Positions 43,519-52,803 are shown, numbered from the stretch's first letter. The stretch is 64,000 bases of DNA from Achromobacter sp. UMC46 (GCF_014170335.1 NZ_LZZS01000042.1:89020-153019), one strand, 5' to 3'. Notes: generated from the letters alone by a model not told the origin. Numbers and translations: made by a program.

Positions 43519-43776
43519 TTAGCCGTTCAGCAAGGGGGCAAGGCCACCCGAGCGGTCCAGGGCCATCAAGTCGTCGCAACCGCCGACATGGGTATCGCCG
43601 ATGAAGATCTGCGGCACGGTGCGCCGGCCGGTGCGTTCGATCATGACATCGCGCTGGGACGGGTCCCGGTCGATCTGGATGATCTCCAGGTCGGCCACGC
43701 CGCGCTGCTCGAGCAGCGCCTTGGCGCGGGCGCAATAAGGACAATAGTCCTTGCTGTACATGACAACTTTATTCAT
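43519..43776 (-). CDS. grxC: Glutaredoxin 3
   Basis: 85 residues, a complete thioredoxin fold with active site CPYC (Cys12/Cys15), the cis-proline region GRRTVPQIFIGDTHVGGCDD and no extra domain. It reduces disulfides using glutathione. Part of the rhodanese-grxC-secB-gpsA cluster. Confidence 0.97.
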   Translation of the reverse strand: MNKVVMYSKDYCPYCARAKALLEQRGVADLEIIQIDRDPSQRDVMIERTGRRTVPQIFIGDTHVGGCDDLMALDRSGGLAPLLNG

Positions 43777-43824
43777 AGGCGCTCCTGCGATTCGGAGTTG
43801 AAAGAAGGGGACGGGCGCCCCGGC

Positions 43825-44247
43825 TCAACCCTTCTGGGTCACCGGCAGGCTGGCGGCCGACCAGGCGCGCATGCCGCCATCCAGCGGCACCACGTCGGTG
43901 AAACCCTGCGCGCGCAGCTTGGTGGCGGCGCGGGCGGAGTCACGGCCATTGTCGCAAACCACGACCAAAGGCTTGTTCTTGGGCAGCGACGCGGCCTTTT
44001 GTTCGATGTCGGCGGCCGGCACGTTGCGGGCCTGGGCGATGTGGCCGGCCTGGAACTGCTCGGCGGTACGCACGTCGACCCAGACGGCGTTGCGCTGGTT
44101 GACCATCTGGATGGCCTCGCCGGTGCTGACGGCCGAGCCGCTGCGCCCCTTGCGGAGCGCGGGAATGGCTAGCATCACGCCGGCGATGACGGCGACGGCG
44201 ACGATGAAGACGTTGTTTTTATCGAGCAAGAATTGCAGAAGATCCAC
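43825..44247 (-). CDS. Membrane-anchored rhodanese-like protein
   Basis: 140 residues. One N-terminal transmembrane helix (NVFIVAVAVIAGVMLAIPAL) then a single rhodanese domain with WVDVRTAEQFQAGHIAQARN and the catalytic-site Cys98 in VVVCDNGRDSARA. It resembles E. coli YibN, which has the same gene order with grxC and secB. Sulfurtransferase activity is plausible but unproven. Confidence 0.92.
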   Translation of the reverse strand: MDLLQFLLDKNNVFIVAVAVIAGVMLAIPALRKGRSGSAVSTGEAIQMVNQRNAVWVDVRTAEQFQAGHIAQARNVPAADIEQKAASLPKNKPLVVVCDNGRDSARAATKLRAQGFTDVVPLDGGMRAWSAASLPVTQKG

Positions 44248-44431
44248 GGGGCATCCTGAAGTACGGCGACAAGCCAGGTAGGGGCGAACCCTTGGCGTCG
44301 CCTCAGGCGCCGCGCCATGGAAATGGACGGGTGCGCCGGGGCAAAATCAAGGGCAAAATCACTCAATTATAAAATGAGCGCATTCTTTAACCATCCCCTA
44401 ACTTTAACCCGCGCGGAAAGCGTGCCAAACC

Positions 44432-45184
44432 ATGCATAAACTTGTTCTGATGCGCCACGGCGAAAGCCAGTGGAATCTGGAAAACCGCTTCACCGGCTGG
44501 ACTGACGTCGACCTGACCGAAACCGGCCGTGAACAGGCCCGCAAGGCCGGAGAATTGCTGAAGAAAGAGGGTTACACCTTCGATCTGGCCTATTCGTCGC
44601 TGCTCAAGCGTGCCATCCGCACCCTGTGGATCGCGCTGGACGCCATGGACGCCATGTACACCCCGGTGGGCGTGAACTGGCGCCTGAACGAACGCCACTA
44701 CGGTGCGCTGCAGGGCTTGAACAAAGCCGAAACCGCCGCCAAGTACGGCGACGAGCAGGTCCTGGTCTGGCGCCGTGCCTACGCCATCGCCCCGGAACCG
44801 CTGTCGCTGGACGACGAGCGCCATCCGCGTTTCGACAGCCGCTACGCCAAGATCCCGGCCGACCAGCTGCCGGCCACCGAGTGTCTGAAAGACACCGTGG
44901 CCCGGGTGCTGCCGTTCTGGAACGAATCCATCGCCCCGGCCATCCTCGCCGGCCGCAAGGTGCTGGTCGCCGCCCACGGCAACAGCTTGCGCGCGCTGAT
45001 CAAGCACCTGGACAATGTGTCGGACGACGACATCGTCAACGTGAATATTCCGACCGGCCAGCCGCTGGTCTACGAATTGGATGATGACCTGCGCCCCATC
45101 CGCCACTATTATCTGGGCGATGCCGCCGAGATCGAGGCGGCCATGGCTGCCGTCGCAGCCCAAGGCAAGGCTAAGAAGGACTAA
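44432..45184 (+). CDS. gpmA: 2,3-bisphosphoglycerate-dependent phosphoglycerate mutase
   Basis: 250 residues. Phospho-acceptor His9 in LVLMRHGESQWNLENRFTGW, then ERHYGALQGLNKAETAAKYG and the second histidine in VAAHGNSLRALIKHLDN, all typical of dPGM. Interconverts 2- and 3-phosphoglycerate in glycolysis. Divergent from the rhodanese gene; the 184-bp gap is AT-rich (AATTATAAAATG) and likely holds both promoters. Confidence 0.97.
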   Translation: MHKLVLMRHGESQWNLENRFTGWTDVDLTETGREQARKAGELLKKEGYTFDLAYSSLLKRAIRTLWIALDAMDAMYTPVGVNWRLNERHYGALQGLNKAETAAKYGDEQVLVWRRAYAIAPEPLSLDDERHPRFDSRYAKIPADQLPATECLKDTVARVLPFWNESIAPAILAGRKVLVAAHGNSLRALIKHLDNVSDDDIVNVNIPTGQPLVYELDDDLRPIRHYYLGDAAEIEAAMAAVAAQGKAKKD

Positions 45185-45371
45185 AAGGACCTGTTCACAC
45201 CAGATGGAACCTCGCATGATTGCGCAATCACCCTTCGGGCAGGCTGGAACTCGGGCGCCAAGCGTCGTTGTGACCACCTTGCGTGGTGCAGGCCACGCGG
45301 CGTCGGCCACGCCTAGCCTGGCACCCGATTTCCAGCCTGTGCGAGGCTCCCTCCGGTGAGAGCAGGTCCTT
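45185..45371. repeat. Imperfect long inverted repeat (MITE-like) between gpmA and envC-like gene
   Basis: The outer arms 45185-45216 and 45340-45371 are complementary at about 27 of 32 positions, and the inner arms 45240-45259 and 45320-45339 at 18 of 20. The left arm carries an extra 23 bp (45217-45239) that starts with the perfect 14-bp palindrome TGATTGCGCAATCA. The whole 187-bp unit exactly fills the gap between the gpmA stop and the next start. Confidence 0.7.
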
Positions 45372-45373
45372 CT

Positions 45374-46972
45374 ATGCGTCGCACGGCAGGGTGGTTGTTG
45401 GCGGTCATGTTGGCCGGTGGGGGGCTGTCGGCTCAGGCGGCGCCCAACGACCTTGCCGGACGCCAGTCCGACGCCGAACGCCAGCAGGCCGCCTTGCGCG
45501 ACCGCATCGAGAACTTGCAAAAGGACATCGACGGCCGCGAGGCCGCCCGCAAGGAAGCGGCCGACGCGCTCAAACAGTCGGAATCCTCGATTTCCAAGAT
45601 CAACCTGCGCTTGCGGGAGCTGGCCGACGCCAACCGCCAGGCGCAGGCCGACCTGACCGGCCTGGAAAAGCAGATCGGCGCCCAAGAAGCCGTGCTGGCC
45701 AAGCGCCGCACCGAGCTCGCCGAGCAGTTGCGCACCCAATACACCAGCGGCGTGTCGCCCTGGACGGCCCTGCTGTCCGGCGACGATCCCCAGGTGCTGG
45801 GCCGCAATCTGGGCTATCTGGACTACGTGTCCCAGGCCCGCGCCAACGCCGTGCAGGCGCTGCGGGCCGATATCGAACGCCTGGCCGCCTTGCAGACGCG
45901 CGCCGACGCGCGCCGCGGCGAAATTGAAAAAGTGGTGGCCGAAACCTCCGAGCAGAAGACTGCCCTGGTTGGCCAGCAGAAAGAGCGCGCCACGCTGCTG
46001 GCGCAGCTGGAAGGGCAGATCGCCGCCCAGCGTGCCGAAGCCAACAAGCTGGGCCGCGACGACCAGCGCCTGTCCCGCCTGATCACCGACCTGGACGCGG
46101 CGATCACCAAGCAGATCGAAGAGGCCCGCAAGGCCGAAGAGGCGCGCAGGAAGGCCGAAGAGGCCCGCCGGGTAGAAGAAGCCCGCCGCGCGGCCGAAGA
46201 CGCCAAAAAGCGTGCCGAAGCGCAGCGCCGCGCGGACGACGCCCGCAAGAAGGCCGAGGCGGACCGCAAGCTAGCGGCCGATGACGCCGCCCGGCGCGAC
46301 CGCGACAGCCGCGATGCCCGCGATGCGGCCCAGGCCCGCGAACAAGTGGAAGCGGCGTCGCGCCAGAACCGCGGCCCGGTCGCCGTGGCCGACCCGGACG
46401 CCGCCGGATTACGTCCGGCTGAACAGCGGCACACCCGCCTGACGGATCCGGCAGGCACGCCGCCGCCCGCGGCGGAAAAACCGGCGGAGCCCCCCAAAAA
46501 GGCGGAACCCGTCGAGGCCGAAACCACTCCAACCCGTAGTGCATCGGCCCAGCAGGCCGCCCGTGCCGTGCCGCTTGGCGGCGGCAGCGGTTTGAAGCAT
46601 GGCCTGGCCATGCCGGTGCGCGGGCAGGTGCAGGGCCGTTTCGGGGTCGACCGCCCGGACGGCGGCGTCTGGCGTGGCGTGGTGCTGCGCGCGCCGGAAG
46701 GCACCCCCGTCAAAGTAGTGGCTCCCGGTACCGTCGTCTACGCCGAATGGCTGCGCGGTTTTGGCAACCTCATCATTGTGGATCATGGCCAGCAGTACCT
46801 GACGGTCTATGCTTACAACCAAAGTCTGCTCAAACGGGTGGGAGATTCGGTGACAGGTGGCGATACTATTGCTACGGTAGGGGCAACCGGCGGCCAAGTG
46901 GAATCCGGCCTATACTTTGAAATTCGCCATCGTGGCGCTCCTGTGGATCCGGCCCAGTGGCTGGCCCAGTAG
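45374..46972 (+). CDS. EnvC-like murein hydrolase activator (M23-type domain, degenerate)
   Basis: 532 residues from the ATG at 45374; a GTG at 45356 adds six residues. Signal peptide (RRTAGWLLAVMLAGGGLSAQ), long coiled coil (about 30-250), a Lys/Glu/Ala/Arg-rich charged stretch (about 250-335), a proline-rich linker, and a C-terminal LytM domain. The metal motif HxxxD of active enzymes is replaced around GRFGVDRP and the HxH strand reads LYFEIRH, so it likely activates amidases in cell separation, as EnvC does. Followed by a CtpA-type protease, a common pairing. Confidence 0.9.
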   Translation: MRRTAGWLLAVMLAGGGLSAQAAPNDLAGRQSDAERQQAALRDRIENLQKDIDGREAARKEAADALKQSESSISKINLRLRELADANRQAQADLTGLEKQIGAQEAVLAKRRTELAEQLRTQYTSGVSPWTALLSGDDPQVLGRNLGYLDYVSQARANAVQALRADIERLAALQTRADARRGEIEKVVAETSEQKTALVGQQKERATLLAQLEGQIAAQRAEANKLGRDDQRLSRLITDLDAAITKQIEEARKAEEARRKAEEARRVEEARRAAEDAKKRAEAQRRADDARKKAEADRKLAADDAARRDRDSRDARDAAQAREQVEAASRQNRGPVAVADPDAAGLRPAEQRHTRLTDPAGTPPPAAEKPAEPPKKAEPVEAETTPTRSASAQQAARAVPLGGGSGLKHGLAMPVRGQVQGRFGVDRPDGGVWRGVVLRAPEGTPVKVVAPGTVVYAEWLRGFGNLIIVDHGQQYLTVYAYNQSLLKRVGDSVTGGDTIATVGATGGQVESGLYFEIRHRGAPVDPAQWLAQ

Positions 46973-47056
46973 GGGCATTGGCAAAATTGTCGTTGGTAAA
47001 TAACCGTTGGTGAATTACCAAACCCCATCGGCGAAAACAAAATTCGGGAAGTGTGC

Positions 47057-48502
47057 ATGGGCACTCGCAAGTTTCGCGGTTTCGGTCTGATAGCCATCGG
47101 TGCGGTGGCTGGCGTATTGCTTAGTGTTGGAGTGACAGCCGTCGCCCAGCGCGGCAGTCCATTGCCCCTGGACGAACTCAGGCAACTGACCAGCGTTTTC
47201 GCCGCCATCAAGAACAACTATGTCGAAGCGGTCGACGACAAGACCCTGATCGACAATGCCATCTCCGGCATGGTCTCCAACCTGGATCCGCATTCCGCCT
47301 ATCTGGATGCCGACGCCTTCCGCGAAATGCAGACGGCCACGCAAGGCGAATTCGGCGGTCTGGGCATCGAGGTCGGCGCGGAAGACGGCTTCGTGAAGGT
47401 GATCTCGCCGATCGAAGGCACGCCCGCCGCGCGCGCAGGCGTCATGGCCGGCGACCTGATCATCAAGATCGACGACACACCCACCAAGGGCATGACCCTG
47501 AACGATGCGGTCAAGCTCATGCGCGGCGCACCCAAGTCGCCGATCACGCTGACCATCATGCGCGCCGACCGTCCCCAGCCCATCGTGCTGAAGATCGTCC
47601 GCGACATCATCAAGGTGCGCAGCGTGCGCAGCAAGATGCTGGACAACGGCGTGGGCTACATCCGCGTCGCGCAGTTCCAGGAAAAGACCGGTTCGGACCT
47701 TGCCAAGGAACTGAAGGAGCTGGGCGCCAAAGAACCGCTCAAGGGCCTGGTCCTGGACCTGCGCAACGATCCGGGCGGCTTGCTGACCAGCGCCATCGGC
47801 GTGTCCGGCGCCTTCCTGCCGACCGACGCCCTGGTGGTGTCCACCGATGGCCGCACGCCCGACGCCCGCCACAAGTACCTGGCCACGCCGTCGGAATACG
47901 CCCGCGGTGAAAGCAACTACCTGGCCGGCCTGCCGGCCTGGACCAAGACCGTGCCGATGGTGGTGCTGGTGAACGTGGGTTCGGCCTCGGCTTCCGAGAT
48001 CGTGGCCGGCGCGCTGCAAGACCACAAGCGCGCCAAGGTGCTGGGCAACCGCACCTTCGGCAAGGGCTCGGTGCAGGTCATCCTGCCGCTGTCCGAAACC
48101 ACCGCGGTCAAGCTGACCACGTCGCGCTACTTCACGCCGAACGGCCGTTCGATCCAGGCCACGGGCATCGAACCGGATTACGTCGTTGCCGACACGGCCG
48201 ACGGCGACCTGTTCCGCCTGCCGCGCGAAGCCGACCTGCAACGCCACCTGTCCAACCCGGGTACGGCCAACGAAGTGAAGTCCAATTCGGATCAGGACAA
48301 CGTCGACGTGCCGACCAAGGTGTTCGAATTCGGCGGCAAGGACGACTTCCAGCTGCAGCAAGCGCTGAACGTGCTGGCCGGCAAGCCGGTGCAGAAGGGC
48401 TCGGCTCGCGCGCAAGCCAAGGCGGACGCCAAGGCCGGCGGCGGCACGCCCACGCGCATGAAGATCACGCCGACCGGAGTCGAGCCCAGCAAGGACAAAT
48501 GA
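47057..48502 (+). CDS. Carboxy-terminal processing protease (S41 family, CtpA-like)
   Basis: 481 residues. N-terminal membrane anchor/signal (LIAIGAVAGVLLSVGVTAVA), PDZ domain (GGLGIEVGAEDGFVKVISPI, GTPAARAGVMAGDLIIKIDD) and the S41 catalytic region with Ser in NVGSASASEIVAGALQDHK and Lys in TFGKGSVQVILPLSE. A charged C-terminal tail follows. It cleaves periplasmic proteins and can affect cell-wall enzymes, fitting the EnvC-like neighbour. Its TGA overlaps the ATG of the MoeB-like gene. Confidence 0.95.
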   Translation: MGTRKFRGFGLIAIGAVAGVLLSVGVTAVAQRGSPLPLDELRQLTSVFAAIKNNYVEAVDDKTLIDNAISGMVSNLDPHSAYLDADAFREMQTATQGEFGGLGIEVGAEDGFVKVISPIEGTPAARAGVMAGDLIIKIDDTPTKGMTLNDAVKLMRGAPKSPITLTIMRADRPQPIVLKIVRDIIKVRSVRSKMLDNGVGYIRVAQFQEKTGSDLAKELKELGAKEPLKGLVLDLRNDPGGLLTSAIGVSGAFLPTDALVVSTDGRTPDARHKYLATPSEYARGESNYLAGLPAWTKTVPMVVLVNVGSASASEIVAGALQDHKRAKVLGNRTFGKGSVQVILPLSETTAVKLTTSRYFTPNGRSIQATGIEPDYVVADTADGDLFRLPREADLQRHLSNPGTANEVKSNSDQDNVDVPTKVFEFGGKDDFQLQQALNVLAGKPVQKGSARAQAKADAKAGGGTPTRMKITPTGVEPSKDK

Positions 48503-49254
48503 ACGACGAGCAATTGCTGCGCTACGCCCGCCACATCCTGCTCGACGAGCTAGGCATCGAAGGGCAGGAAAAACTTCTGGCGGCGCGTGTGCTCATCGTT
48601 GGGGCGGGTGGACTGGGTTCACCCGCCGCGCTCTACCTGGCCACCGCCGGCGTGGGCGACATCACGCTAGCTGACGACGATGTGGTCGAGCTCAGCAACC
48701 TGCAACGCCAGATCCTCCACACCACCGCCAGCGTCGGCCGCCCCAAGGCCGAATCCGGGCGCGACATGCTGGCGGCGTTCAATCCCCAGGCGCACGTTCA
48801 TGCGCGCGTCGAACGCCTGAAAGACCAGTCGTTGTCCGACGCCGTTGCCGCTGCCGATCTGGTGCTGGACTGCACCGATAATTTCACCACCCGCCACGCC
48901 ATCAACCGCGCCTGCGTGCAGCACCGCAAGCCGCTGGTGTCCGGCGCGGCGATCCGCTTCGACGGGCAGGTCAGCGTGTACGACCTGCGCGACGACAACG
49001 CGCCCTGTTACCACTGCCTGTTTCCGGAAGCGGACGACGTCGAGGAAGCCAACTGCGCCACGATGGGCGTGTTCGCCCCAGTGGTCGGCATCATCGGCAG
49101 CATGCAGGCAGCCGAAGCGCTGAAGCTGCTGTCCGGCGTGGGCGAAAGCCTGTCCGGCCGCTTGTTGTGGCTGGACGTGCGCACCATGCAATGGCGCAGC
49201 GTCAACGTCCAGCGCGACCCCGAATGCGCGGTTTGCGGCCATCGCGGACACTGA
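48499..49254 (+). CDS. HesA/MoeB/ThiF family adenylyltransferase
   Basis: 251 residues, E1-like. ATP-binding VLIVGAGGLGSPAALYLATA, LADDDVVELSNLQRQILHTT, VLDCTDNFTTRHAINRAC and zinc-binding CYHCLFPE ... CAVCGHRG. It adenylates the C-terminus of a ThiS/MoaD-type sulfur carrier. No rhodanese domain is fused, unlike some MoeBR forms. Which carrier it serves cannot be told; thiC lies 5 kb away but no thiS is seen. Translationally coupled to the protease. Confidence 0.9.
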   Translation: MNDEQLLRYARHILLDELGIEGQEKLLAARVLIVGAGGLGSPAALYLATAGVGDITLADDDVVELSNLQRQILHTTASVGRPKAESGRDMLAAFNPQAHVHARVERLKDQSLSDAVAAADLVLDCTDNFTTRHAINRACVQHRKPLVSGAAIRFDGQVSVYDLRDDNAPCYHCLFPEADDVEEANCATMGVFAPVVGIIGSMQAAEALKLLSGVGESLSGRLLWLDVRTMQWRSVNVQRDPECAVCGHRGH

Positions 49255-49395
49255 AGCGGGCCCCGGGTCCCAAGCGGCGGATTTCGTCTCACACCATGGC
49301 CTTATTGCCCTTCGGGACAATATTAAAGGCTTGAAATACCTGCTATAACGCCAGCCAGCCTACACAATTCAGGTAACGGCGATGGACGTGACGGT

Positions 49396-50592
49396 GTGGA
49401 TACAGGACTGAAGTTCAGCTTGCCCAAGTGGCGCCTGACGCGCTGGTTGACGCACGCCGGCCAAGACACGCCCGCGGATATCCGCGCGGCGCTGATCGCC
49501 AGCCTGTTCGGTACGCTGCCCATCTTCGCCGGCGGCGTCATCAATACCCTGATGATTTCCGGCGTCGTCACCTGGCGCCGCCCCGAGCCCCTGTACATCT
49601 CCTGGCTGGTGCTGGAGCTGGTGCTGGCCGTCGTCCGGGTCTCGATCCTGCGCGCCGCCTTGCGCGCGGCGCCCAAGGGCGGCAACACCCATACCGACGT
49701 CTACATTCTGCTGGCGCTGCTGTGGGCCTTCAGCGTGGGCTACGGCGTGTTCATCACCTTCCTGAACGGGGACTGGCTGGCCGCTACCCTGGCGGGCGTG
49801 TCTTGCGGCGCGATGGCGGGCGGCATCTGCTTTCGCAACTACGGCGCGCCCCGGCTGGTCGGCGCGATGATCTTCCTGAGCCTGGGGCCCATGTGCCTGG
49901 GCGCGTTGTTCACCGGCGAATACGTCACGGCCATCGTCTTCATCCAGATCCCGTTCTATCTCGTCAGCATGAGCATCGCGTCGCACCGGCTGAACCGCAT
50001 CCTGGTGTCGACCATGCTGGCCGAGCGCGACAGCGAACGCCGCGCCAGCGAAGACGCGCTGACGGGGCTGGCCAACCGTGCCGGGCTGCAGGTGGCGCTT
50101 GAGCGCGTCTGCGCCAGCGCGCGCGGGCATGACAGTCACGCCGCGCTGCTGTACATGGACATGGACGATTTCAAGCGGATCAACGACACCTACGGCCATG
50201 CCGCCGGCGACCAGGTGCTGACCACCGTCGCCCAGCGCATGCGCGGGATGCTGCGGGTGGACGACGTGGCCGCCCGGATCGGGGGCGACGAGTTCATTGT
50301 GCTGGTGACAGGCATCGACGCCACGGCGGCGTTGCGGCTGGGCGAACACCTGCTGCGCGACGCCTCCCAGCCTATCTCGCTGGCGGACGGCACGCGAGTC
50401 AGCGTAGGGCTTTCGATCGGCATTTCGATCATTTCGGGCGCCAATCGCAGCCCGCAGGCCGCGCTGGATTCGGCGGACGCCGCGCTGTACCGCGCCAAGG
50501 CGCGCGGCGGCCGCTGCTGCGAGATCGTGGGGGACGACGACGTCGAAGATGCCGCGCTGGCCGGCGCCAACGGGGAACCCGCCACGGCCTGA
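49396..50592 (+). CDS. Membrane diguanylate cyclase (GGDEF)
   Basis: 398 residues, GTG start. About six transmembrane helices over residues 30-205, then a GGDEF domain: DALTGLANRAGL, LYMDMDDFKRINDTYGHAAG and the intact active site RIGGDEFIVLVTG. An allosteric I-site RxxD (RVDD) lies five residues before GGDEF, so product inhibition is expected. Makes cyclic di-GMP. The membrane part matches no sensor domain I can name. Stand-alone gene. Confidence 0.92.
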   Translation: MDTGLKFSLPKWRLTRWLTHAGQDTPADIRAALIASLFGTLPIFAGGVINTLMISGVVTWRRPEPLYISWLVLELVLAVVRVSILRAALRAAPKGGNTHTDVYILLALLWAFSVGYGVFITFLNGDWLAATLAGVSCGAMAGGICFRNYGAPRLVGAMIFLSLGPMCLGALFTGEYVTAIVFIQIPFYLVSMSIASHRLNRILVSTMLAERDSERRASEDALTGLANRAGLQVALERVCASARGHDSHAALLYMDMDDFKRINDTYGHAAGDQVLTTVAQRMRGMLRVDDVAARIGGDEFIVLVTGIDATAALRLGEHLLRDASQPISLADGTRVSVGLSIGISIISGANRSPQAALDSADAALYRAKARGGRCCEIVGDDDVEDAALAGANGEPATA

Positions 50593-50635
50593 ACACGGGC
50601 AGGGGCTGATAGTTGGAGGCGGAACTCGGTCAAGA

Positions 50636-50648
50636 GTTATCAGATAAC
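50636..50648. promoter_or_regulatory. Palindromic operator upstream of GntR-family gene
   Basis: Perfect palindrome GTTATC-A-GATAAC placed about where the -35 box would lie relative to the -10 box at 50663, consistent with autoregulation by the FadR-type repressor encoded downstream. Confidence 0.55.
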
Positions 50649-50662
50649 CTGAAAAATAAGCT

Positions 50663-50668
50663 TATAAT
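50663..50668 (+). promoter_or_regulatory. -10 box giving a leaderless or near-leaderless mRNA
   Basis: Perfect TATAAT ends only 6 bases before the ATG at 50675, so transcription should begin at or next to the start codon. No Shine-Dalgarno sequence is present. Confidence 0.55.
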
Positions 50669-50674
50669 CCGCCC

Positions 50675-51394
50675 ATGCTGACCAAGACCCTGACCCTGAC
50701 CGAACAGGTCGCCCGCCAGATCGCCACGGACATCGCCGATGGCGTGCACCCCGTCGGCGCCAAGCTGCCGCCCGGCCGCATCCTGGCCGAGCAGTACGGG
50801 GTCAGCGCTGCCGTGATCCGTGAGGCGACGGAACGCCTGCGCGCCCAGGGCATGATCCAAAGCCGCCAGGGCTCCGGCAGCACCGTGGTGTCGCGCACCG
50901 GGACCCAGGGCTTCCAGGTGTCCAGCGGCATCGGCGTGGACCGCGTGCAACTGGCCGGCGTCTATGAATTGCGGATGGACCTGGAAGGGGGCGCGGCGGC
51001 GTTGGCGGCCGTGCGCCGCAACGCCGCCGACCTGACCGCCATGGTCCAGGCGTTGGCCGACCTGGAAGCCCATCTTGAACATCCCGACGAAGGCGTCGAA
51101 CACGACGTGGCGTTCCACGTCGCGATTGCCGCGGCTACCCACAACAGCACCTATCAAGACCTGTTGCAGTACCTGAATCTGCAATTGCGGTTGGCGGTCC
51201 GCACCGCGCGGTCCAACAGCCGTTTGCAGGACGGGTTGACCGCGGCGGTGCACCAGGAACACGTCGCCGTGTTCGAGGCCATCCGCGCGGGCAATCCCGA
51301 ACAGGCCCGCCAAGCGGCGGTCTTCCATTTGCAGCAGGCGGCGCGCCGCCTGCAACTCGATCCCCTCTTTTCCGCGGCAACGCAGACACCATGA
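50675..51394 (+). CDS. FadR-subfamily GntR transcriptional regulator
   Basis: 239 residues. N-terminal winged helix (LTEQVARQIATDIADGVHPV, KLPPGRILAEQYGVSAAVIR, GMIQSRQGSGSTVV), then an all-helical FCD ligand domain with DVAFHVAIAAATHN and VHQEHVAVFEAIRAGNPEQA carrying metal-binding histidines. It probably controls the hydroxyacid oxidoreductase gene whose ATG overlaps its TGA, as LldR/GlcC-type regulators do. Ligand likely a carboxylate. Confidence 0.92.
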   Translation: MLTKTLTLTEQVARQIATDIADGVHPVGAKLPPGRILAEQYGVSAAVIREATERLRAQGMIQSRQGSGSTVVSRTGTQGFQVSSGIGVDRVQLAGVYELRMDLEGGAAALAAVRRNAADLTAMVQALADLEAHLEHPDEGVEHDVAFHVAIAAATHNSTYQDLLQYLNLQLRLAVRTARSNSRLQDGLTAAVHQEHVAVFEAIRAGNPEQARQAAVFHLQQAARRLQLDPLFSAATQTP

Positions 51395-52803
51395 GCGCCT
51401 CCGACTTCACGCAACGCCTTACCCAGGCCCTGGGCCCCGATACCGTCTACACCGCCGACGCGGACATCGCGCCCTGGCTGTCCGACTGGCGCGGCCTGTA
51501 CAACGGCCATGCCCAGGCCGTGGTTCGCCCGCGCAATACGGCCGACGTTGCTGCCTGCCTGGCCTTGTGCCAGCAGGAAGGCGTGCCGGTGGTGCCGCGC
51601 GGCGGCAACACCGGCCTGTGCGGCGGCGCCACGCCGGACGGCAGCCCGAAGAACGTGGTGCTTAGCCTGGACCGCATGAACGCCGTGCGTTCCATCGATA
51701 CCGTCGCGAACACGATGGTGGCCGAAGCCGGCGCCATTCTGGGCAACCTGCGCCGCGCGGCGCAGGACGCGGGACGCCTGCTGCCGTTGAGCCTGGCGGC
51801 GGAAGACTCCAGCCAGATCGGCGGCAACGTCGCCACCAATGCCGGTGGCGTGAATGTGGTGCGCTATGGCATGGCGCGCGAACTGGTGCTGGGCCTGGAA
51901 GCGGTGCTGCCCACCGGGGAAATCTTCAACGGCTTGCGCACGCTGCGCAAAGACAACACGGGCTACGACCTGAAGCAGTTGCTGATCGGCTCCGAAGGCA
52001 CGCTGGGCGTGATCACGGCAGTGGCGCTGCGCCTGTTCCCGCGCACGGATGTGCGTTCGGTGGTGCTGACCGCCGTCGAGTCGCCGGCGCAGGCGCTGCA
52101 GTTGTTCGAGATCCTGTTCGAGCAGTGCGGCGCGCGCCTGCAGGCGTTCGAGTACTTCTCGGGCGATTGCCTGGATCTGGTGCTGACGCACGCCGAAGGT
52201 GTGCAGGAACCGTTCGATCAGCGCTACCCGGCGTATGTGCTGGTGGAGTTGGCGGACACGGCGGACGAGGCAGGCCTGACGACGCTGCTGGAAAGCGTGA
52301 TCGGCACGGCGTTGGAACGCGGCCTGTGCCTGGACGCGGCGGTGTCGGCATCGCTGTCGCAGCTGCAGACGCTATGGAAGCTGCGCGAGGAAATCTCGGA
52401 AGCGCAACGCGCGGACGGCCCGCACCTGAAGCACGACGTGTCGTTGCCGATCGAACGCATTCCAGACTTCATGGTGTCGGCAGAGGCGCGCGTGCGCGCG
52501 CTGTACCCCGATATCCGCCCCTTCATCTTCGGCCACTTCGGCGACGGCAATCTGCACTACAACCTGTCGCGCCCGGCAGGCGCTGACCGGGATTGGGTGG
52601 CAATAAACGGTGCGGCGATCACGGATGCGGTGCTGGACGAAGTGAACCGCTATGGCGGGAGCATTTCAGCGGAACACGGGATCGGGCAGTTGAAGCGGGA
52701 GCATTTCCTGCATAGCAAAGATGCCGTGGAGTTGAGGTTGATGCGGGAGATCAAGCGGGTGATGGATCCGGGTGGGATCATGAATCCGGGGAAGTTGCTG
52801 TAG
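51391..52803 (+). CDS. FAD-binding oxidoreductase (D-2-hydroxyglutarate/D-lactate dehydrogenase family)
   Basis: 470 residues. FAD_binding_4 domain with VPRGGNTGLCGGATPDG, GNLRRAAQDAGRLLPLSLAA, SQIGGNVATNAGGVNVVRYG and GYDLKQLLIGSEGTLGVITA, then an FAD-oxidase C-terminal domain with HFGDGNLHYNLS and SAEHGIGQLKREHFLHSK (metal and flavin contact residues). It oxidises a D-2-hydroxyacid; candidates are D-2-hydroxyglutarate or D-lactate. Coupled to the GntR regulator. Confidence 0.93.
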   Translation: MSASDFTQRLTQALGPDTVYTADADIAPWLSDWRGLYNGHAQAVVRPRNTADVAACLALCQQEGVPVVPRGGNTGLCGGATPDGSPKNVVLSLDRMNAVRSIDTVANTMVAEAGAILGNLRRAAQDAGRLLPLSLAAEDSSQIGGNVATNAGGVNVVRYGMARELVLGLEAVLPTGEIFNGLRTLRKDNTGYDLKQLLIGSEGTLGVITAVALRLFPRTDVRSVVLTAVESPAQALQLFEILFEQCGARLQAFEYFSGDCLDLVLTHAEGVQEPFDQRYPAYVLVELADTADEAGLTTLLESVIGTALERGLCLDAAVSASLSQLQTLWKLREEISEAQRADGPHLKHDVSLPIERIPDFMVSAEARVRALYPDIRPFIFGHFGDGNLHYNLSRPAGADRDWVAINGAAITDAVLDEVNRYGGSISAEHGIGQLKREHFLHSKDAVELRLMREIKRVMDPGGIMNPGKLL

